A DNA stretch of 64,000 nucleotides from Salinarimonas sp. (GCF_040111675.1 NZ_CP157794.1:792001-856000); one strand, 5' to 3'. Numbered from the stretch's first letter, positions 44,413 through 55,960 are shown. Made by a program: numbers and translations. The notes: generated from the letters alone by a model not told the origin.

Positions 44413-45837
44413 TTAGGGCTTTTCCTGATCCTTCAAGCGCGCGAGCGTTTCCTCGCGGCCGAGCACCGCCATCACGTCGAAGAGCGGTGGGGAGGTCGCG
44501 CGGCCCGTCAGCGCGGCCCGCAGCGGCTGCGCCACCTGGCCGAGCTTGACGCCGGTCTCCTCGGCATGGGCGCGCACGGCGGCCTCCGTCGTCTGGGCGT
44601 CGAAGCTCTCCAGCGCCTCGAGCTTCGGGACGAGGCCGGCGATGCGCGCGCGAGCGTCGTCGTCGAGGAGCTTCCTCGCCTTTTCGTCGAGGGCGAGCGG
44701 GCGCGCATCGTAGAGGAACGCCGCGCTGTCGAGGAGCTCGACCAGGGTGCGCGCGCGCTCCTTGAGCCCCGGCATGGCCGCGAGCAGCTTCTCGCGCAGC
44801 TCCGGCGACAGGCTCGTCCCGAGCCCGCGCTCCGGGCCGATCTCGGGCATGATGGTCTCCAGGGCCTCCAGCAGCCGCGCGTCGTCGGCATGGCGCATGT
44901 AATGGCCGTTGAGCGCCTCGAGCTTGACGAAGTCGAAGCGCGCCGCCGAGCGGCCGATGGCCTCGAGGCCGAACGCGGCGATCATCTCCTCGGTCGAGAA
45001 GATCTCCTGGTCCCCGTGCGCCCAGCCCAGGCGGACGAGATAGTTGCGCAGGGCCTCGGGCAGGTAGCCCATCGCGCGGTACGAATCGACGCCGAGCGCG
45101 CCGTGGCGCTTCGACAGCTTCGCCCCGTCCGGCCCGTGAATGAGCGGGATGTGCGCCATCGCCGGCACGTCCCAGCCCAGCGCCTGGTAGATCTGCGTCT
45201 GGCGCGCGGCGTTGGTGAAATGGTCGTCGCCGCGGATCACGTGGGTGACGCCCATGTCGTGGTCGTCGACGACGACCGCGAGCATGTAGGTGGGCGTGCC
45301 GTCCGAACGCAGGAGGACGAGGTCGTCCAGCTCCTTGTTCGACCAGGTGACCGGCCCCTGCACCTCGTCGTTCACCACAGTCTCGCCTTCGAGCGGCGCC
45401 TTGAAGCGCACGACGGGCTTCACGCCCGCCGGCGCCTCGGCTGGATCGCGATCGCGCCAGCGGCCGTCGTAGCGCATCGGCCGCTTCTCGGCCTTGGCGC
45501 GCTCGCGCATCTCGGCGAGCTCCTCCTGGCTGGCGTAGCAATGGTAGGCCTTGCCCTCCGCGAGGAGCTGGAGCGCCACCGCGCGGTGCCGCTCGGCCCG
45601 GGAGAACTGGTGCACGGCATCGCCGTCCCAGTCGATGCCGAGCCAGGTCAGCCCGTCGAGGATCGCGGCGATGGCCTCGTCGGTGGAGCGCTCGCGATCG
45701 GTGTCCTCGATGCGCAGCAGCATCTTCCCGCCGTGCCGGCGGGCGAAGAGCCAGTTGAACAGGGCGGTGCGGGCCCCGCCGATATGGAGGAAGCCGGTGG
45801 GCGAGGGCGCAAAGCGCGTGACGATCTGGTCCGACAT
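44413..45837 (-). CDS. gltX: Glutamyl-tRNA synthetase
   Basis: A 474-aa class I aminoacyl-tRNA synthetase charging tRNA-Glu (and often tRNA-Gln in this group). Motifs: [22 protein letters not shown] (HIGH), [48 protein letters not shown] and [15 protein letters not shown] (KMSKS). The C-terminal anticodon-binding domain is helical. The ATG at 45837 gives the standard [15 protein letters not shown] start. The window also encodes a tRNA-Glu at 55.8 kb. Confidence 0.97.
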   Translation of the reverse strand: MSDQIVTRFAPSPTGFLHIGGARTALFNWLFARRHGGKMLLRIEDTDRERSTDEAIAAILDGLTWLGIDWDGDAVHQFSRAERHRAVALQLLAEGKAYHCYASQEELAEMRERAKAEKRPMRYDGRWRDRDPAEAPAGVKPVVRFKAPLEGETVVNDEVQGPVTWSNKELDDLVLLRSDGTPTYMLAVVVDDHDMGVTHVIRGDDHFTNAARQTQIYQALGWDVPAMAHIPLIHGPDGAKLSKRHGALGVDSYRAMGYLPEALRNYLVRLGWAHGDQEIFSTEEMIAAFGLEAIGRSAARFDFVKLEALNGHYMRHADDARLLEALETIMPEIGPERGLGTSLSPELREKLLAAMPGLKERARTLVELLDSAAFLYDARPLALDEKARKLLDDDARARIAGLVPKLEALESFDAQTTEAAVRAHAEETGVKLGQVAQPLRAALTGRATSPPLFDVMAVLGREETLARLKDQEKP

Positions 45838-45885
45838 CGGGTGATGCGCCGTCCTTCGGGGTGGGCGTGGTCTCTCGCGGGCCTC

Positions 45886-45984
45886 TCTAGAGCATTTCGC
45901 TCGCGGCGGGAACGGGTCCGCACGACGGATCCGGAGAAGCGCGACGCACCCCCCTCTCCCCTCTCTCGTCGAGAGAGGGGAGAG
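45886..45984. repeat. IS630-like end plus 14-bp perfect hairpin
   Basis: TCTAGAGCATTT (45886-45897) resembles the outer end of the IS630 element at 38.5 kb, and 60 bp on there is a perfect 14-bp stem (45954-45967 / 45971-45984) with a GTC loop made of CTCTCCCC-type repeats. It lies between gltX and comEC. It may be a solo IS end or MITE-like relic. The rest of the 247-bp gap shows no gene. Confidence 0.55.
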
Positions 45985-46084
45985 CCTGCATCGCGCGTCC
46001 GGATATACGGTGATTTCCGGATGCGCCTTCGGTCGTCTCATCCGCTAGACTGCCCGCCGGGATTGCCGAGCCGGGAGTGTGCGC

Positions 46085-48259
46085 GTGATCGCCGGGGAGA
46101 TCGCAGCCGGGCTCTCCGCCCGCCTCGCGGCGACGGTCGCCGCGGCCTGGACGGGCCTGGTCCGGCGCTGGCGGGCGCGCTCGCTTCGGGAGCGCATCGC
46201 CGCGGCGCTCTCGACGGAGGTGGAGCGCCGACGGCTGTTTTCCTGGGGCGCGGTCTGCTTCGGCGGCGGCATTCTCCTGTTCTTCCAGGTCGACGCGCCC
46301 TCGCGTACCGCCGCCCTCGCCCTCGCGGCGGCGCTCGTCCTCGCCGCGCGCCTCGCCTGGACGCGCTCGATGGCCGCGGGGATCGCGCTCTGCGCCCTCG
46401 CCTGCGCCGCCGCCGGCTTCGCCGCGGGCGCGGTGCGCCAGGCGAGCGTCGCCGCGCCGGTCCTGTCCGAGCCCGCGAGCGGCCTCGTCGCCGGCTACGT
46501 CGAGAGCCTGGAGGCCCGTCCCGCGGGCGTGCGGCTCGTGCTGCGCATCCACGCGCACGACCTGCCGGTCGTCGGCGCCGGGACCTTCCGCGCCCGCGTC
46601 ACCGTGCGCGGCGAGCGCGGGGTCGGGCTCGCGCCGGGGGACTGGATCGCGGCGCGGGCGCGGCTCCTGCCGCCGCCGGAGGCGGTGCGGCCCGGCGGCT
46701 ACGATTTCGCCAAGGAGGCGTATTTTCGCGGGATCGGCGCGGTGGGCGGCCTCTCCGGGCGCGTGGACACCGCCCCGCCGCCGGAGCCGCCGGACCTCGG
46801 CCTCGCCCTCGCCGCCCGCCTCGACGCCGCGCGCAACGCGGTGACGGCCCGCATCGCCGAGACCGTCGGCGGCCAGCCCGGCGCCGTCGCGGCGGCGCTC
46901 GTCACCGGCAAGCGCGGGCTCATCGCCGAGGAGACGAACGAGGTCCTGCGCGCGGCGGGCGTCTACCACATCGTCTCGATCTCCGGCCTGCACATGGTGC
47001 TCGCGGCGGGCACCGTCTTCTTCGGCCTGCGCGCGCTCCTCGCCGCGATCCCCGTCCTCGCGCTGACGCTGCCGATCAAGAAGATCGCGGCCCTCGCCGC
47101 CATCGCGGCCGGGGCGGTCTATTGCGTGTTCTCCGGCTCCGCGGTCGCCACCGAGCGGGCCTTGATCATGACCACGATCGTGTTCGGCGCGATCCTGGTC
47201 GACCGCCCCGCGCTCTCCATGCGCAACCTCGCGCTCGCGGCGCTGATCGTGCTCGCCCGCGAGCCGGAGGCGCTGGTGGGGCCCTCCTTCCAGATGTCGT
47301 TCTCGGCGGTCGCGGGCCTCATCGCCGGCGCCGAATGGCAGGCGGCGCGCGAGCGAAGGCCCGGCCCGCCGCCGGGGCGCGTCGGCCGGATCGCCCGCGC
47401 GGGCTGGGGCGTGATCGCCGGCATCGTCGGCACGACGCTGATCGCCACCGCCGCGACCGGCCCCTTCGCCGCCTTCCACTTCCAGATCGCCAATCCCTAC
47501 GGCGTTCTGGGCAACGTGCTGGCCCTGCCCCTCGTCACCTTCCTCGTCATGCCCGCCGCCGTGCTGGGCATGGCGCTCCTGCCGCTGGGCCTCGACGCGC
47601 TCCCCTGGCACGTCATGGGCGCGGGGGTGGGCCAGGTGATCGCCTTCTCCGAATGGGTCGCGGGCCTGCCCGGCGCGCAGGTCGTCGTCCCGGCCTTCGG
47701 CGTCGGCGCGCTCTCCCTCCTCGTCGCGGCGCTGCTTCTGGCGACGCTGTGCGTCTCCTGGCTGAAGCTGCTCGCGCTTGTCCCGGCCCTCGCCGGGCTG
47801 CTGCTCGCCGCGAGCCCGGAGCGGCCGGACCTCTACGTCGACCGCGACGGCCGCGGCGTCGCCCTGCGCGCCGCCGACGGACGTCTCGTCGTGCTCGGCG
47901 ATCCGGGCGACTTCGTCCTCGCGCAATGGCTCGAGGCCGACGGCGATCCCCGCGCGCCGGACGACCCGTCGCTCGCCCGCGGCGTCGCCTGCGACGCGCT
48001 CGCCTGCGTCGCGACCCTGCCGGGCCTCGGCCCCGTCTCCGTCGTGCGCGAGCCCCGCGCCTTCGCCGAGGATTGCTCGCGGGCCGTGGTCCTGGTCTCC
48101 CGGCTCACCGCCCCCGCCTGGTGCGCCGCGCCCCACCTCTTCGGCCGCGAGCGCCTGGAGGCGGGCGGCGCGGCGACGCTTAGCTTCCGCGACGGCGCGG
48201 TCGCGGTCGAGACCGTCCGGCGCACGCCCGAGACGCGGCCCTGGCTGCGGCGGGAGTGA
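46085..48259 (+). CDS. comEC: ComEC/Rec2-family DNA-uptake channel protein
   Basis: A polytopic membrane protein of about 724 aa. It has an N-terminal DUF4131-like region with an OB-type domain ([45 protein letters not shown] across 145-190) and a central competence domain with the hallmark [43 protein letters not shown] and [16 protein letters not shown]. The C-terminal part is short and lacks a recognisable metallo-beta-lactamase active site. I prefer GTG 46085 (seven bases from GGGAG) over GTG 46079. ComEC carries single-stranded DNA across the inner membrane in natural transformation. Confidence 0.9.
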   Translation: MIAGEIAAGLSARLAATVAAAWTGLVRRWRARSLRERIAAALSTEVERRRLFSWGAVCFGGGILLFFQVDAPSRTAALALAAALVLAARLAWTRSMAAGIALCALACAAAGFAAGAVRQASVAAPVLSEPASGLVAGYVESLEARPAGVRLVLRIHAHDLPVVGAGTFRARVTVRGERGVGLAPGDWIAARARLLPPPEAVRPGGYDFAKEAYFRGIGAVGGLSGRVDTAPPPEPPDLGLALAARLDAARNAVTARIAETVGGQPGAVAAALVTGKRGLIAEETNEVLRAAGVYHIVSISGLHMVLAAGTVFFGLRALLAAIPVLALTLPIKKIAALAAIAAGAVYCVFSGSAVATERALIMTTIVFGAILVDRPALSMRNLALAALIVLAREPEALVGPSFQMSFSAVAGLIAGAEWQAARERRPGPPPGRVGRIARAGWGVIAGIVGTTLIATAATGPFAAFHFQIANPYGVLGNVLALPLVTFLVMPAAVLGMALLPLGLDALPWHVMGAGVGQVIAFSEWVAGLPGAQVVVPAFGVGALSLLVAALLLATLCVSWLKLLALVPALAGLLLAASPERPDLYVDRDGRGVALRAADGRLVVLGDPGDFVLAQWLEADGDPRAPDDPSLARGVACDALACVATLPGLGPVSVVREPRAFAEDCSRAVVLVSRLTAPAWCAAPHLFGRERLEAGGAATLSFRDGAVAVETVRRTPETRPWLRRE

Positions 48260-48338
48260 GCGCGATCCGCGAGGCTTTCCCCGCGCGCCCCGCCTTGCTA
48301 CAGAGGGCCAACGGTCGCAGCACGTCGCAAGGTCGGTC

Positions 48339-49352
48339 ATGGACGCGTTCAAGCCCTATCTCGCCAAGGTCGCCACGGGCGCGGCCCTCTCGCAGGACGA
48401 AGCCCGCGCGGCCTTCGACGCGCTGCTGTCCGGCGAGGTCACCCCTGCCCAGGCGGGCGCCTTCCTGATGGCGCTGCGCGTGCGCGGGGAGGCGCTCGAC
48501 GAGATCGTCGGCGCGGCCTCGGCCATGCGCGCCAAGATGCTGCGGGTCGACGCGCCGCCCACCGCGATGGACATCGTCGGCACCGGGGGCGACCATTCCG
48601 GCTCCTACAACATCTCGACGCTCGCCGCCTTCATCGTCGCCGGCTGTGGCGTGCCGGTCGCCAAGCACGGCAACCGCGCGGCCTCCTCGAAATCCGGCGC
48701 GGCGGACGTGCTCTCCTCCCTCGACGTCACGCTGGGCCTCGATCCGGCGGGCCTCGCCCGCTGCCTCGCCGAGGCGAACCTGTGCTTCATGTTCGCCCAG
48801 GCCCACCACGCCTCCATGCGCCACGTCGCGCCCTTCCGCGTCGAGCTCGGCACGCGCACGATCTTCAACATCCTCGGGCCCCTCTCGAACCCAGCCGGCG
48901 TGAAGCGCCAGCTGCTCGGCGTCTTCTCCCGCGCCTGGATGCGCCCCATCGCCGAGACCCTGCGCGCGCTCGGCTCCGAGCGGGTCTGGGTCGTGCACGG
49001 CTCCGACGGGCTCGACGAGCTCACCACCACCGGCCCGAGCGAGGTCGTGGCGCTGGAGGACGGCGAGATCCGCACCTTCCAGATCGACCCGCGCGACGTC
49101 GGCCTCGCGCTCGCCGAGCCGCAGGACCTCAAGGGCGGCGATCCCGCCCATAACGCGGCCGCCCTGCGCGCCGTGCTGGAGGGCGAGCGGACGGCCTATC
49201 GCGACATCGCGGTCCTCAACGCCGGCGCCTCCCTCGTCGTCGCGGGCGCCGCCGCCGACCTCGCCGAGGGCGTCGCCAAGGCGGCGGAGGCGATCGATTC
49301 CGGCGCGGCCAAGACGGCCCTCGCGCGCCTCGTGCGCGCCTCCCAGGCGTGA
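48339..49352 (+). CDS. trpD: Anthranilate phosphoribosyltransferase
   Basis: A 337-aa enzyme transferring phosphoribosyl from PRPP to anthranilate in tryptophan synthesis. Key motifs: [17 protein letters not shown] (PRPP/Mg site), [58 protein letters not shown] spread over 145-190, and [17 protein letters not shown]. First gene of the block trpD-trpC-moaC-moeA; trpC follows at 10 bp. In related genomes trpG usually precedes trpD, but here comEC does. Confidence 0.97.
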   Translation: MDAFKPYLAKVATGAALSQDEARAAFDALLSGEVTPAQAGAFLMALRVRGEALDEIVGAASAMRAKMLRVDAPPTAMDIVGTGGDHSGSYNISTLAAFIVAGCGVPVAKHGNRAASSKSGAADVLSSLDVTLGLDPAGLARCLAEANLCFMFAQAHHASMRHVAPFRVELGTRTIFNILGPLSNPAGVKRQLLGVFSRAWMRPIAETLRALGSERVWVVHGSDGLDELTTTGPSEVVALEDGEIRTFQIDPRDVGLALAEPQDLKGGDPAHNAAALRAVLEGERTAYRDIAVLNAGASLVVAGAAADLAEGVAKAAEAIDSGAAKTALARLVRASQA

Positions 49353-49362
49353 GGGCCGGGCG

Positions 49363-50156
49363 ATGAGCGATATCCTGTCGAAGATCGAGGCCTACAAGCG
49401 CGAGGAGATCGCCGCCGCCAAGGCCGCGACCGCACCCGCCGAGATGGCGCGCCGGGCCCGCGACGCCGCACCGCCGCGGGGCTTCGCGGCGGCGCTCAGC
49501 GCGACGATCGAGGCCGGCCGCCCGGCGCTCATCGCCGAGATCAAGAAGGCGAGCCCCTCGAAGGGCCTCATCCGCGCCGATTTCGACCCGCCGGCGCTGG
49601 CGCGCGCCTACGAGGCCGGCGGCGCGGCCTGCCTCTCGGTGCTCACCGACACGCCCTCCTTCCAGGGTCGCCCGGAATTCCTCGCCGCCGCCAAGGACGC
49701 CTGCGCGCTTCCCGCCCTGCGCAAGGACTTCCTGTTCGAGCCCTATCAGGTCATGGAGGCCCGGGCCTGGGGCGCCGACGCCATCCTCGTCATCATGGCG
49801 AGCGTGTCGGACGCCGCCGCCCGCGACCTCGTCTTGGCCGCGCACGATCTCGGCATGGACGCCCTCGTCGAGGTGCACGACGCCCCCGAGCTCGAGCGCG
49901 CGCTGGAGCTGCCCGCCCGGCTCATCGGCATCAACAATCGTAACCTCCGCACCTTCGAGGTCTCGCTTTCCGTCGCCGAGAGCCTCGCCCCGCTGATCCC
50001 GTCCGACCGCATCGTCATCGGCGAGAGCGGCATCTTCACCCCGGCCGACATCGCGCGGCTGGAGGCGGCGGGCATCCGCGCCTTCCTCGTCGGCGAGAGC
50101 CTGATGCGCCAGGACGACGTGACGGCCGCGACCCGCACGTTGCTGGGAGAGGCCGC

Positions 50157-50160
<4 letters not shown>
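49363..50160 (+). CDS. trpC: Indole-3-glycerol phosphate synthase
   Basis: A 265-aa TIM-barrel enzyme converting carboxyphenylamino-deoxyribulose phosphate to indole-3-glycerol phosphate. Motifs: [22 protein letters not shown] (catalytic Lys), [38 protein letters not shown] (Lys and Asp), [29 protein letters not shown] and [16 protein letters not shown]. The stop overlaps the moaC GTG start (GTGA), so translation is coupled. Confidence 0.97.
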
Positions 50161-50636
<476 letters not shown>

Positions 50637-50651
50637 GGGAGGGGGCGCGTC

Positions 50652-51878
50652 GTGAGCCTGCTCCCCGTCGCCGAGGCCCGCGCCCGCATCATCGCCGCCG
50701 CCGGCGCAGCCCTTCCCGCCGAGCGCCTGCCGCTCGAGGCCTGCTTCGGCCGCACGCTGGCCGAGGACGTGGTCGCGACCCGCACGCAGCCGCCCTTCGC
50801 CGCCTCCGCCATGGACGGCTGGGCGGTGCGCGCCGCCGACGTGGCCACGGCGCCCGTCGAGCTCGCCATCGTCGGCGAGAGCGCGGCGGGCCGGCGCTTC
50901 TCCGGGCGGGTGGGGGCCGGGGAGGCCGTGCGCATCTTCACCGGCGCACCGCTGCCCGACGGCGCCGACACGATCGTCATCCAGGAGAATGCGCAGCCTC
51001 TCGAGAACGGACGCGTGCGCGTCCTGGAGAGCGCGGCCGCGGGCCGGTTCGTGCGCCCGCGCGGGCTCGACTTCGCCGAGGGCGACGTGCTGATCCCCGC
51101 CGGGCGCGCGCTCGACCCGCGCGCCCTGGCGCTCGCGGCCGCGATGAACCATCCCGCGCTGCCCGTGCGCCGTCGCCCGAAGGTCGCGCTGATCGCCACC
51201 GGCGACGAGCTCGTCATGCCCGGCGAGGAGCCGGGCCCGGACCAGATCGTCGCCTCGAACCTCGTCGCGCTGGCCGCCCTGGTGGAGGCTGCCGGCGGCG
51301 CGGCGCTGCCGCTCGGCATCGCGCGCGACACGAAGCCGGCGATCGGCGAGAAGCTCGCGGCCGCCCGCGCCGCCGGTGCGGACATCCTGGTGACGCTCGG
51401 CGGCGCCTCGGTCGGCGCGCACGACCTCGTGCAGGAGACCCTGCGCGAGGCGGGCATGGATCTCGGCTTCTGGAAGATCGCCATGCGCCCGGGCAAGCCG
51501 CTGATGCACGGCACGCTCGACGGCACGCTGTTCCTCGGGCTGCCGGGGAACCCGGTCTCGTCGATGGTCTGCGGGCTCCTGTTCCTGCGCCCGGCGATCC
51601 GCGCCCTGCTCGGCGACCCCGCGGCCGGGCGCCTGCCGAGCGAATCGGCCGTGCTGGGGAGCGCGATCGGCGAGAACGACGGCCGCGAGGATTACGTGCG
51701 CGCCGCCCTCGCCCCGCGGCCCGGCGCGCTGCCGGAGGCGACGCCCTTTCCCGTTCAGGATTCGTCGATGCTCGGCGTGCTCGCCCGGGCCGAGGCGCTC
51801 ATCGTCCGGCCGGTGCGGGACCCCGCGCGGGAGGTCGGCGAGGTCGTGGAGATCGTGCGGCTCGCCGGAATGATGTGA
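50652..51878 (+). CDS. moeA: Molybdopterin molybdenumtransferase
   Basis: A 408-aa enzyme inserting molybdate into adenylylated molybdopterin. Family motifs: [80 protein letters not shown] and [30 protein letters not shown] start 15 bp after moaC, behind GGGAGGGGG. It completes the co-directional trpD-trpC-moaC-moeA unit, ending about 160 bp before lexA. Confidence 0.96.
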   Translation: MSLLPVAEARARIIAAAGAALPAERLPLEACFGRTLAEDVVATRTQPPFAASAMDGWAVRAADVATAPVELAIVGESAAGRRFSGRVGAGEAVRIFTGAPLPDGADTIVIQENAQPLENGRVRVLESAAAGRFVRPRGLDFAEGDVLIPAGRALDPRALALAAAMNHPALPVRRRPKVALIATGDELVMPGEEPGPDQIVASNLVALAALVEAAGGAALPLGIARDTKPAIGEKLAAARAAGADILVTLGGASVGAHDLVQETLREAGMDLGFWKIAMRPGKPLMHGTLDGTLFLGLPGNPVSSMVCGLLFLRPAIRALLGDPAAGRLPSESAVLGSAIGENDGREDYVRAALAPRPGALPEATPFPVQDSSMLGVLARAEALIVRPVRDPAREVGEVVEIVRLAGMM

Positions 51879-51932
51879 GCGAAGGGCCGGGCGTTCATCC
51901 TGGCGCGACGACTCGCCGCTGCGGGGGTTGCG

Positions 51933-51947
51933 GAACGCATGGGGAAC
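51933..51947 (+). promoter_or_regulatory. SOS box (LexA operator)
   Basis: GAAC (51933-51936), seven bases, GAAC (51944-51947): the exact direct-repeat LexA site of alphaproteobacteria (GTTC-N7-GTTC on the other strand). It lies about 95 bp upstream of the lexA ATG, so lexA is autoregulated. Confidence 0.9.
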
Positions 51948-52041
51948 GGGTATAAGTTCCGCGTTTGTTTTCCGGGAGATCGTATCGGCGATTCGGCCGG
52001 CGGTCGCGGAAGGCTCCAAGAGGCTCCAAGACGGGGTGCCC

Positions 52042-52746
52042 ATGCTCACGCGCAAACAGCACGAACTGCTTCGCTTCATCCACGAGCGGGTGCGGGAGAC
52101 CGGCGTCCCGCCCTCTTTCGACGAGATGAAGGACGCACTCGATCTCAAGTCCAAGTCCGGCATTCACCGGCTGATCACCGCGCTCGAGGAGCGGGGCTTC
52201 ATCCGCCGCCTGCCGAACCGCGCCCGCGCGCTCGAGGTGGTGCGCCTGCCCGAAGGGCTCGGCGTCTCCGCGCCGCGTGGCCGCTTCAATCCCTCCGTCG
52301 TCGAGGGCGGGCTCGCGGCGAAGCCGAAGGCCGCGCCGCCGCCGGTTCTCTCCGACGAGGAGCGCGGCGTGCAGATCCCGGTCATGGGCCGCATCGCAGC
52401 CGGCGTGCCGATCTCGGCGATCCAGTCGCAGAGCCATTCGATCACGGTCTCGCCGGACATGATCGCCTCGGGCGAGCATTTCGCGCTGGAGGTACGCGGC
52501 GATTCGATGATCGAGGCCGGCATCCTGGACGGCGACATCGTCGTCGTCCGCCGCCAGGACGTCGCCAATACGGGGGACATCATCGTCGCCCTGATCGACG
52601 ACGAGGAGGCGACCCTCAAGCGCTTCCGCCGCCGCGGCTCCTCCATCGCGCTCGAGGCGGCGAACCCCGCCTACGAGACGCGGGTGCTGGGCCCCGACCG
52701 CGTGAAGATCCAGGGCAAGCTGGTGAGCCTGTTCCGGCGGTACTGA
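52042..52746 (+). CDS. lexA: SOS repressor LexA
   Basis: A 234-aa repressor that self-cleaves when RecA is activated by DNA damage. N-terminal winged helix: [44 protein letters not shown]. The cleavage site Ala-Gly is in GRIAAGVP, the catalytic Ser in [15 protein letters not shown] and the Lys in EEATLKRF. The ATG at 52042 gives the standard start. An SOS box upstream indicates autoregulation. The linker between domains is longer than in E. coli, as usual in this class. Confidence 0.98.
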   Translation: MLTRKQHELLRFIHERVRETGVPPSFDEMKDALDLKSKSGIHRLITALEERGFIRRLPNRARALEVVRLPEGLGVSAPRGRFNPSVVEGGLAAKPKAAPPPVLSDEERGVQIPVMGRIAAGVPISAIQSQSHSITVSPDMIASGEHFALEVRGDSMIEAGILDGDIVVVRRQDVANTGDIIVALIDDEEATLKRFRRRGSSIALEAANPAYETRVLGPDRVKIQGKLVSLFRRY

Positions 52747-52771
52747 GCGACGCGTAGACGGGGCGCTGTCG

Positions 52772-52812
52772 CCATCTCCCCGCAGGGGAGGTGGGCCGCG
52801 GCGCAGCCGCGG
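52772..52812. repeat. Two back-to-back hairpins after lexA
   Basis: CCATCTCCCC / GGGGAGGTGG (52772-52781 / 52785-52794, one wobble pair) and CCGCGGC / GCCGCGG (52796-52802 / 52806-52812), each with a GCA loop, lie one base apart, 25 bp after the lexA stop. Likely transcription end or a repeated element; only one copy is seen in the window. Confidence 0.55.
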
Positions 52813-52939
52813 ACCGGAGGGGATGCGCCAGTCGATCTGCAAACGCCCGCGCAATCGCGCCGAAACACGCCTTTCTCAACGAGGCGATCTGCGCGTAGAG
52901 ACCTGCGCGCGACGGCGAACGAGACGGGCGAGGACACAG

Positions 52940-53704
52940 ATGGCATTCGAGGGAACGACGAGCGCGAACGGGATCTGGCATGCGCGGGGCGGGGAGGGCG
53001 AGGAGCTCGTCGTGCTCCTCCACGGGCTCGCCGCCAACGCGGCGGTTTTCGCCGGACTCGCGCCCCTCGCCGCGGCGAGCGGGCGGCGCTGGCTCGCGCC
53101 GGACTTCCGCGGCCACGGGCGCTCCGTCATGCACGGCCCCTACGGATACGGCGTCCACGCGGCCGACATCGCCCTTCTTCTCGACGGTGAGAACCCGGAA
53201 AAGACGATCGTTCTCGGCCATTCCTTCGGCGGGGTGATCGGCGCGCTCCTCGGCTCCGGCCTCTACGGCCCGCCGCCCGCGCGCGTCGTCGGGCTGGGCG
53301 TCAAGCTCGACTGGTCGGCCGACGAGGAGGACGGCGCACGCAGGCTCGCCGCCAAGCCGCCGAAGCTCTTCGCCGCGCGCGGCGAGGCCACGGAGCACGC
53401 CCTCAAGATCGCCGGCCTCGCCGGTCTCGTCGACCCCGGCTCCGAGACCGCCGCCCACGGCGTCCTCGAGCGCGAGGGCGGCTTCGCGGCGGCCTTCGAC
53501 CCGGCCGCCTTCGGGGCGGTCGGCCCCTCGATCGATGCGCTCATGCGCGGCTGCCGCGCGCCGCTGGCGCTCGCCGCCGGCGAGCGGGATCCGATGGTCT
53601 CGCGCGAGGCGATGACGCGCACCGATCCGGGCGCGGTCGTCCTGCCCGATCTCGGCCACAACGCCCATGTCGAGGCGCCGGACGTCGTGATGCGGCTGCT
53701 CTGA
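52940..53704 (+). CDS. Alpha/beta hydrolase
   Basis: A 254-aa hydrolase of unknown substrate. Visible elements: ELVVLLHGLAANAAVFAGLAPL (oxyanion His-Gly), WLAPDFRGHGRS, the nucleophile elbow IVLGHSFGGVIGALL, the acid in LALAAGERDPMVS and the catalytic His in DLGHNAHVEAP. No signal peptide. It lies between lexA and recJ, co-directional; the 193-bp gap before it holds the two hairpins. Confidence 0.85.
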   Translation: MAFEGTTSANGIWHARGGEGEELVVLLHGLAANAAVFAGLAPLAAASGRRWLAPDFRGHGRSVMHGPYGYGVHAADIALLLDGENPEKTIVLGHSFGGVIGALLGSGLYGPPPARVVGLGVKLDWSADEEDGARRLAAKPPKLFAARGEATEHALKIAGLAGLVDPGSETAAHGVLEREGGFAAAFDPAAFGAVGPSIDALMRGCRAPLALAAGERDPMVSREAMTRTDPGAVVLPDLGHNAHVEAPDVVMRLL

Positions 53705-53837
53705 GCGGCTGCGGCCCTTCGACTCGGGCCTGTGGACCGGGGGGCTCGCGGCCTTGCCGCGACCGTCCCGCCATGGAACAACCGGGAGCGAGGCGCGCCG
53801 CCTGGAGTGCGCCCGGTCCCCGCTCCCGCCAAGGCCG

Positions 53838-55670
53838 ATGCTCGATCTCGCCGCGCGCGTTCCCGTGCCTCCCGAACCCGAGACGCCCCGCGCCGTGCTC
53901 GACGTCGCTCGCTCGCTCACCGGCCGTCCCTGGCGCGAGCGGCTCGAGTCCCGCACGGTCCTCGTGGCGCAGGCCATCGCCCAGGCCCACGGCCTGCCCG
54001 ACACGCTCGCCCGCGTCCTCGCCGGGCGGGAGGTGACGCTCGAGGCCGCGCCGGGCTTCCTCGCCCCGAAGCTGCGCGACCTGATGCCGGACCCGAGCGC
54101 CCTCCTCGACATGGACGCCGCCGCGGAACGCCTCTCCCGCGCCGTCGTCCGCGGGGAGCGCGTCGCGATCTTCGGAGACTACGACGTCGACGGCGCCTGC
54201 TCGGCGGCCCTGCTCGCGGGCTTCCTCGAGCGCGTCGGCGTGACCACGCGCATCCACATCCCCGACCGCATCACCGAGGGCTACGGTCCCAACGTCGAGG
54301 CGATCCGCACCCTCGCCGCCGAGGGCGCGACCCTGCTCGTCGCGGTGGATTGCGGCACGGCGAGCCACGAGCCCTTCGCCGAGGCGGCGCGCCTCGGCCT
54401 CGACGTCGTCGTCCTCGACCATCACCAGGCCCCGGAGACGCTGCCCGCCGTCGCGGCTCTGGTGAACCCGAACCGGCAGGACGACCTCTCCGGCCTCGGC
54501 CACCTGTGCGCCGCTGGCGTCGTCTTCCTCACCCTCGTCGCCCTCGCCCGCGTGCTGCGCGCCGCGCCCGGCGTCGCGCAGCCCCTGCCGAACCTGCTCG
54601 ACGATCTCGACCTCGTGGCGCTCGCCACCATCGCCGACGTCGTCCCGCTCACGGGCCTCAACCGCGCCTTCGTGCGCCAGGGCCTCGTCGTCATGCGCGG
54701 GCGCGGGCGCCCGGGACTGGCGGCCCTGTTCGACGCCGCCGGGCTCACCGCGGCGCCGGAGGCGTGGCATCTCGGCTACCTGATCGGCCCACGCATCAAC
54801 GCCGGCGGACGCATCGGCGACGCCTCGCTCGGCGCGCGGCTCCTCGGCTGCGCCGACCCGCTCGCCGCCGCGCGCATGGCCGAGGCGCTAGACCGCCTCA
54901 ACCGCGAGCGCCAGGCCATCGAGGCGGCGGCGCTCGAGGAGGCGACGGCCCAGGCCGAGCGCCTGCTCGGGGATGCTCCGGACGCGCCCGTCCTCCTCGC
55001 CGCGGGGCCGGACTGGCATCCCGGCATCGTCGGCCTCGTCGCGGCGCGGCTGAAGGAGCGCTTCCGCCGCCCGGCCTTCGCCTTCGCGGCGGCGACGCCG
55101 GAGGGGCTCGCCACCGGCTCCGGCCGCTCGGTGCCGGGCGCCGATATCGGCCGCGCCGTGCGCGCGGCGGTGGAGGCCGGCCTCGCCGTCAAGGGCGGCG
55201 GCCACGCCATGGCGGCGGGGGCCACCGTCCCGGCGGACGGGCTCTCCGCCTTCGCCGCCTTCGTCGCCGAGCGCCTCGCCGATCCGGTGGCGCAGGCGCT
55301 CGCCGCGGACGCGCTCCTCGTCGATGCCCGCCTCACCGCCGGCGGCGCGACGCCCGAGCTGTTCGCGGCGCTCCAGGACGCCGGCCCCTTCGGGTCCGGC
55401 TGCCCCGAGCCGGTCTTCGCCTTCGCCGCCCACCGGGTGGCGCGGGCCATGATCGTCGGCTCCGGCCACGTCAAGGCGACCTTCACCGCCGGCGACGGCC
55501 GCAGCCTCGACGCCATCGCCTTCCGCTGCGCCGAGGAGCCGCTCGGCCGCGCGCTGCTGGAGGCGCAAGGCCGCCCGCTCCATCTCGCCGCGGCGCTGAC
55601 GAAGAACGCCTGGGGCGGGCGCGAGCGCATCGAGGCGCGCATCCTCGACGTCGCCGATCCGGCGGGCTGA
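53838..55670 (+). CDS. recJ: Single-stranded-DNA exonuclease RecJ
   Basis: A 610-aa 5'-3' exonuclease of the DHH family used in recombination and mismatch repair. Motifs: VAIFGDYDVDGACSAALL (motif I), LVAVDCGTAS, VVVLDHHQAPETLP (DHH), and the DHHA1 part YLIGPRINAGGRIGDASLGARLL, WHPGIVGLVAARLKERF, SGRSVPGADIGRAV and VKGGGHAMAAGATV. Start ATG 53838 behind AAGG; an ATG 84 bp upstream lacks coding character. It is followed by tRNA-Glu. Confidence 0.96.
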   Translation: MLDLAARVPVPPEPETPRAVLDVARSLTGRPWRERLESRTVLVAQAIAQAHGLPDTLARVLAGREVTLEAAPGFLAPKLRDLMPDPSALLDMDAAAERLSRAVVRGERVAIFGDYDVDGACSAALLAGFLERVGVTTRIHIPDRITEGYGPNVEAIRTLAAEGATLLVAVDCGTASHEPFAEAARLGLDVVVLDHHQAPETLPAVAALVNPNRQDDLSGLGHLCAAGVVFLTLVALARVLRAAPGVAQPLPNLLDDLDLVALATIADVVPLTGLNRAFVRQGLVVMRGRGRPGLAALFDAAGLTAAPEAWHLGYLIGPRINAGGRIGDASLGARLLGCADPLAAARMAEALDRLNRERQAIEAAALEEATAQAERLLGDAPDAPVLLAAGPDWHPGIVGLVAARLKERFRRPAFAFAAATPEGLATGSGRSVPGADIGRAVRAAVEAGLAVKGGGHAMAAGATVPADGLSAFAAFVAERLADPVAQALAADALLVDARLTAGGATPELFAALQDAGPFGSGCPEPVFAFAAHRVARAMIVGSGHVKATFTAGDGRSLDAIAFRCAEEPLGRALLEAQGRPLHLAAALTKNAWGGRERIEARILDVADPAG

Positions 55671-55787
55671 CGGCCTCGCGATGCGCGGCGTGAAAACCGC
55701 TCCCGCGACGAAACGCGGCGCTTGCGATCCCCGCCGAACCTCTCTAAGAGGGCGTCACCGCGGCGCGACCAGCCCGCCGCGGTCCGC

Positions 55788-55863
55788 GCGCCCTTCGTCT
55801 AGCGGTCCAGGACGTCGCCCTTTCACGGCGAAAACACGGGTTCGAGTCCCGTAGGGCGCGCCA
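55788..55863 (+). tRNA. tRNA-Glu (UUC)
   Basis: Complete cloverleaf: acceptor stem GCGCCCT / AGGGCGC, D arm with TAGCGGTCCAGGAC, anticodon stem TCGCC / GGCGA with loop CTTTCAC (anticodon TTC at 55822-55824), T arm ACGGGTTCGAGTCCCGT, and an encoded CCA end (55861-55863). Cognate to the gltX product in this window. Confidence 0.97.
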
Positions 55864-55960
55864 GCGAGCTCCAGGTCACAACAGACGACGTGCCTCGAAC
55901 GCGTCGGCGCGAGAGACGCCTCGAACCGCCGCGGCCTCGCCGGAGGCTGCTCGGTTCGCG

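Noticed and set aside
44398..48183. 1261-codon open frame on the plus strand
   Set aside because: It is antisense to gltX and out of frame with comEC. Its translation is arginine-rich and repetitive, while both real genes are clear.
45887..48352. 821-codon open frame on the minus strand
   Set aside because: Antisense shadow of comEC with low-complexity Arg/Gly/Ala/Asp composition.
55788..55863. tRNA-Glu as an integration site
   Set aside because: No integrase nearby and no second copy of the tRNA 3' end seen in the following sequence.
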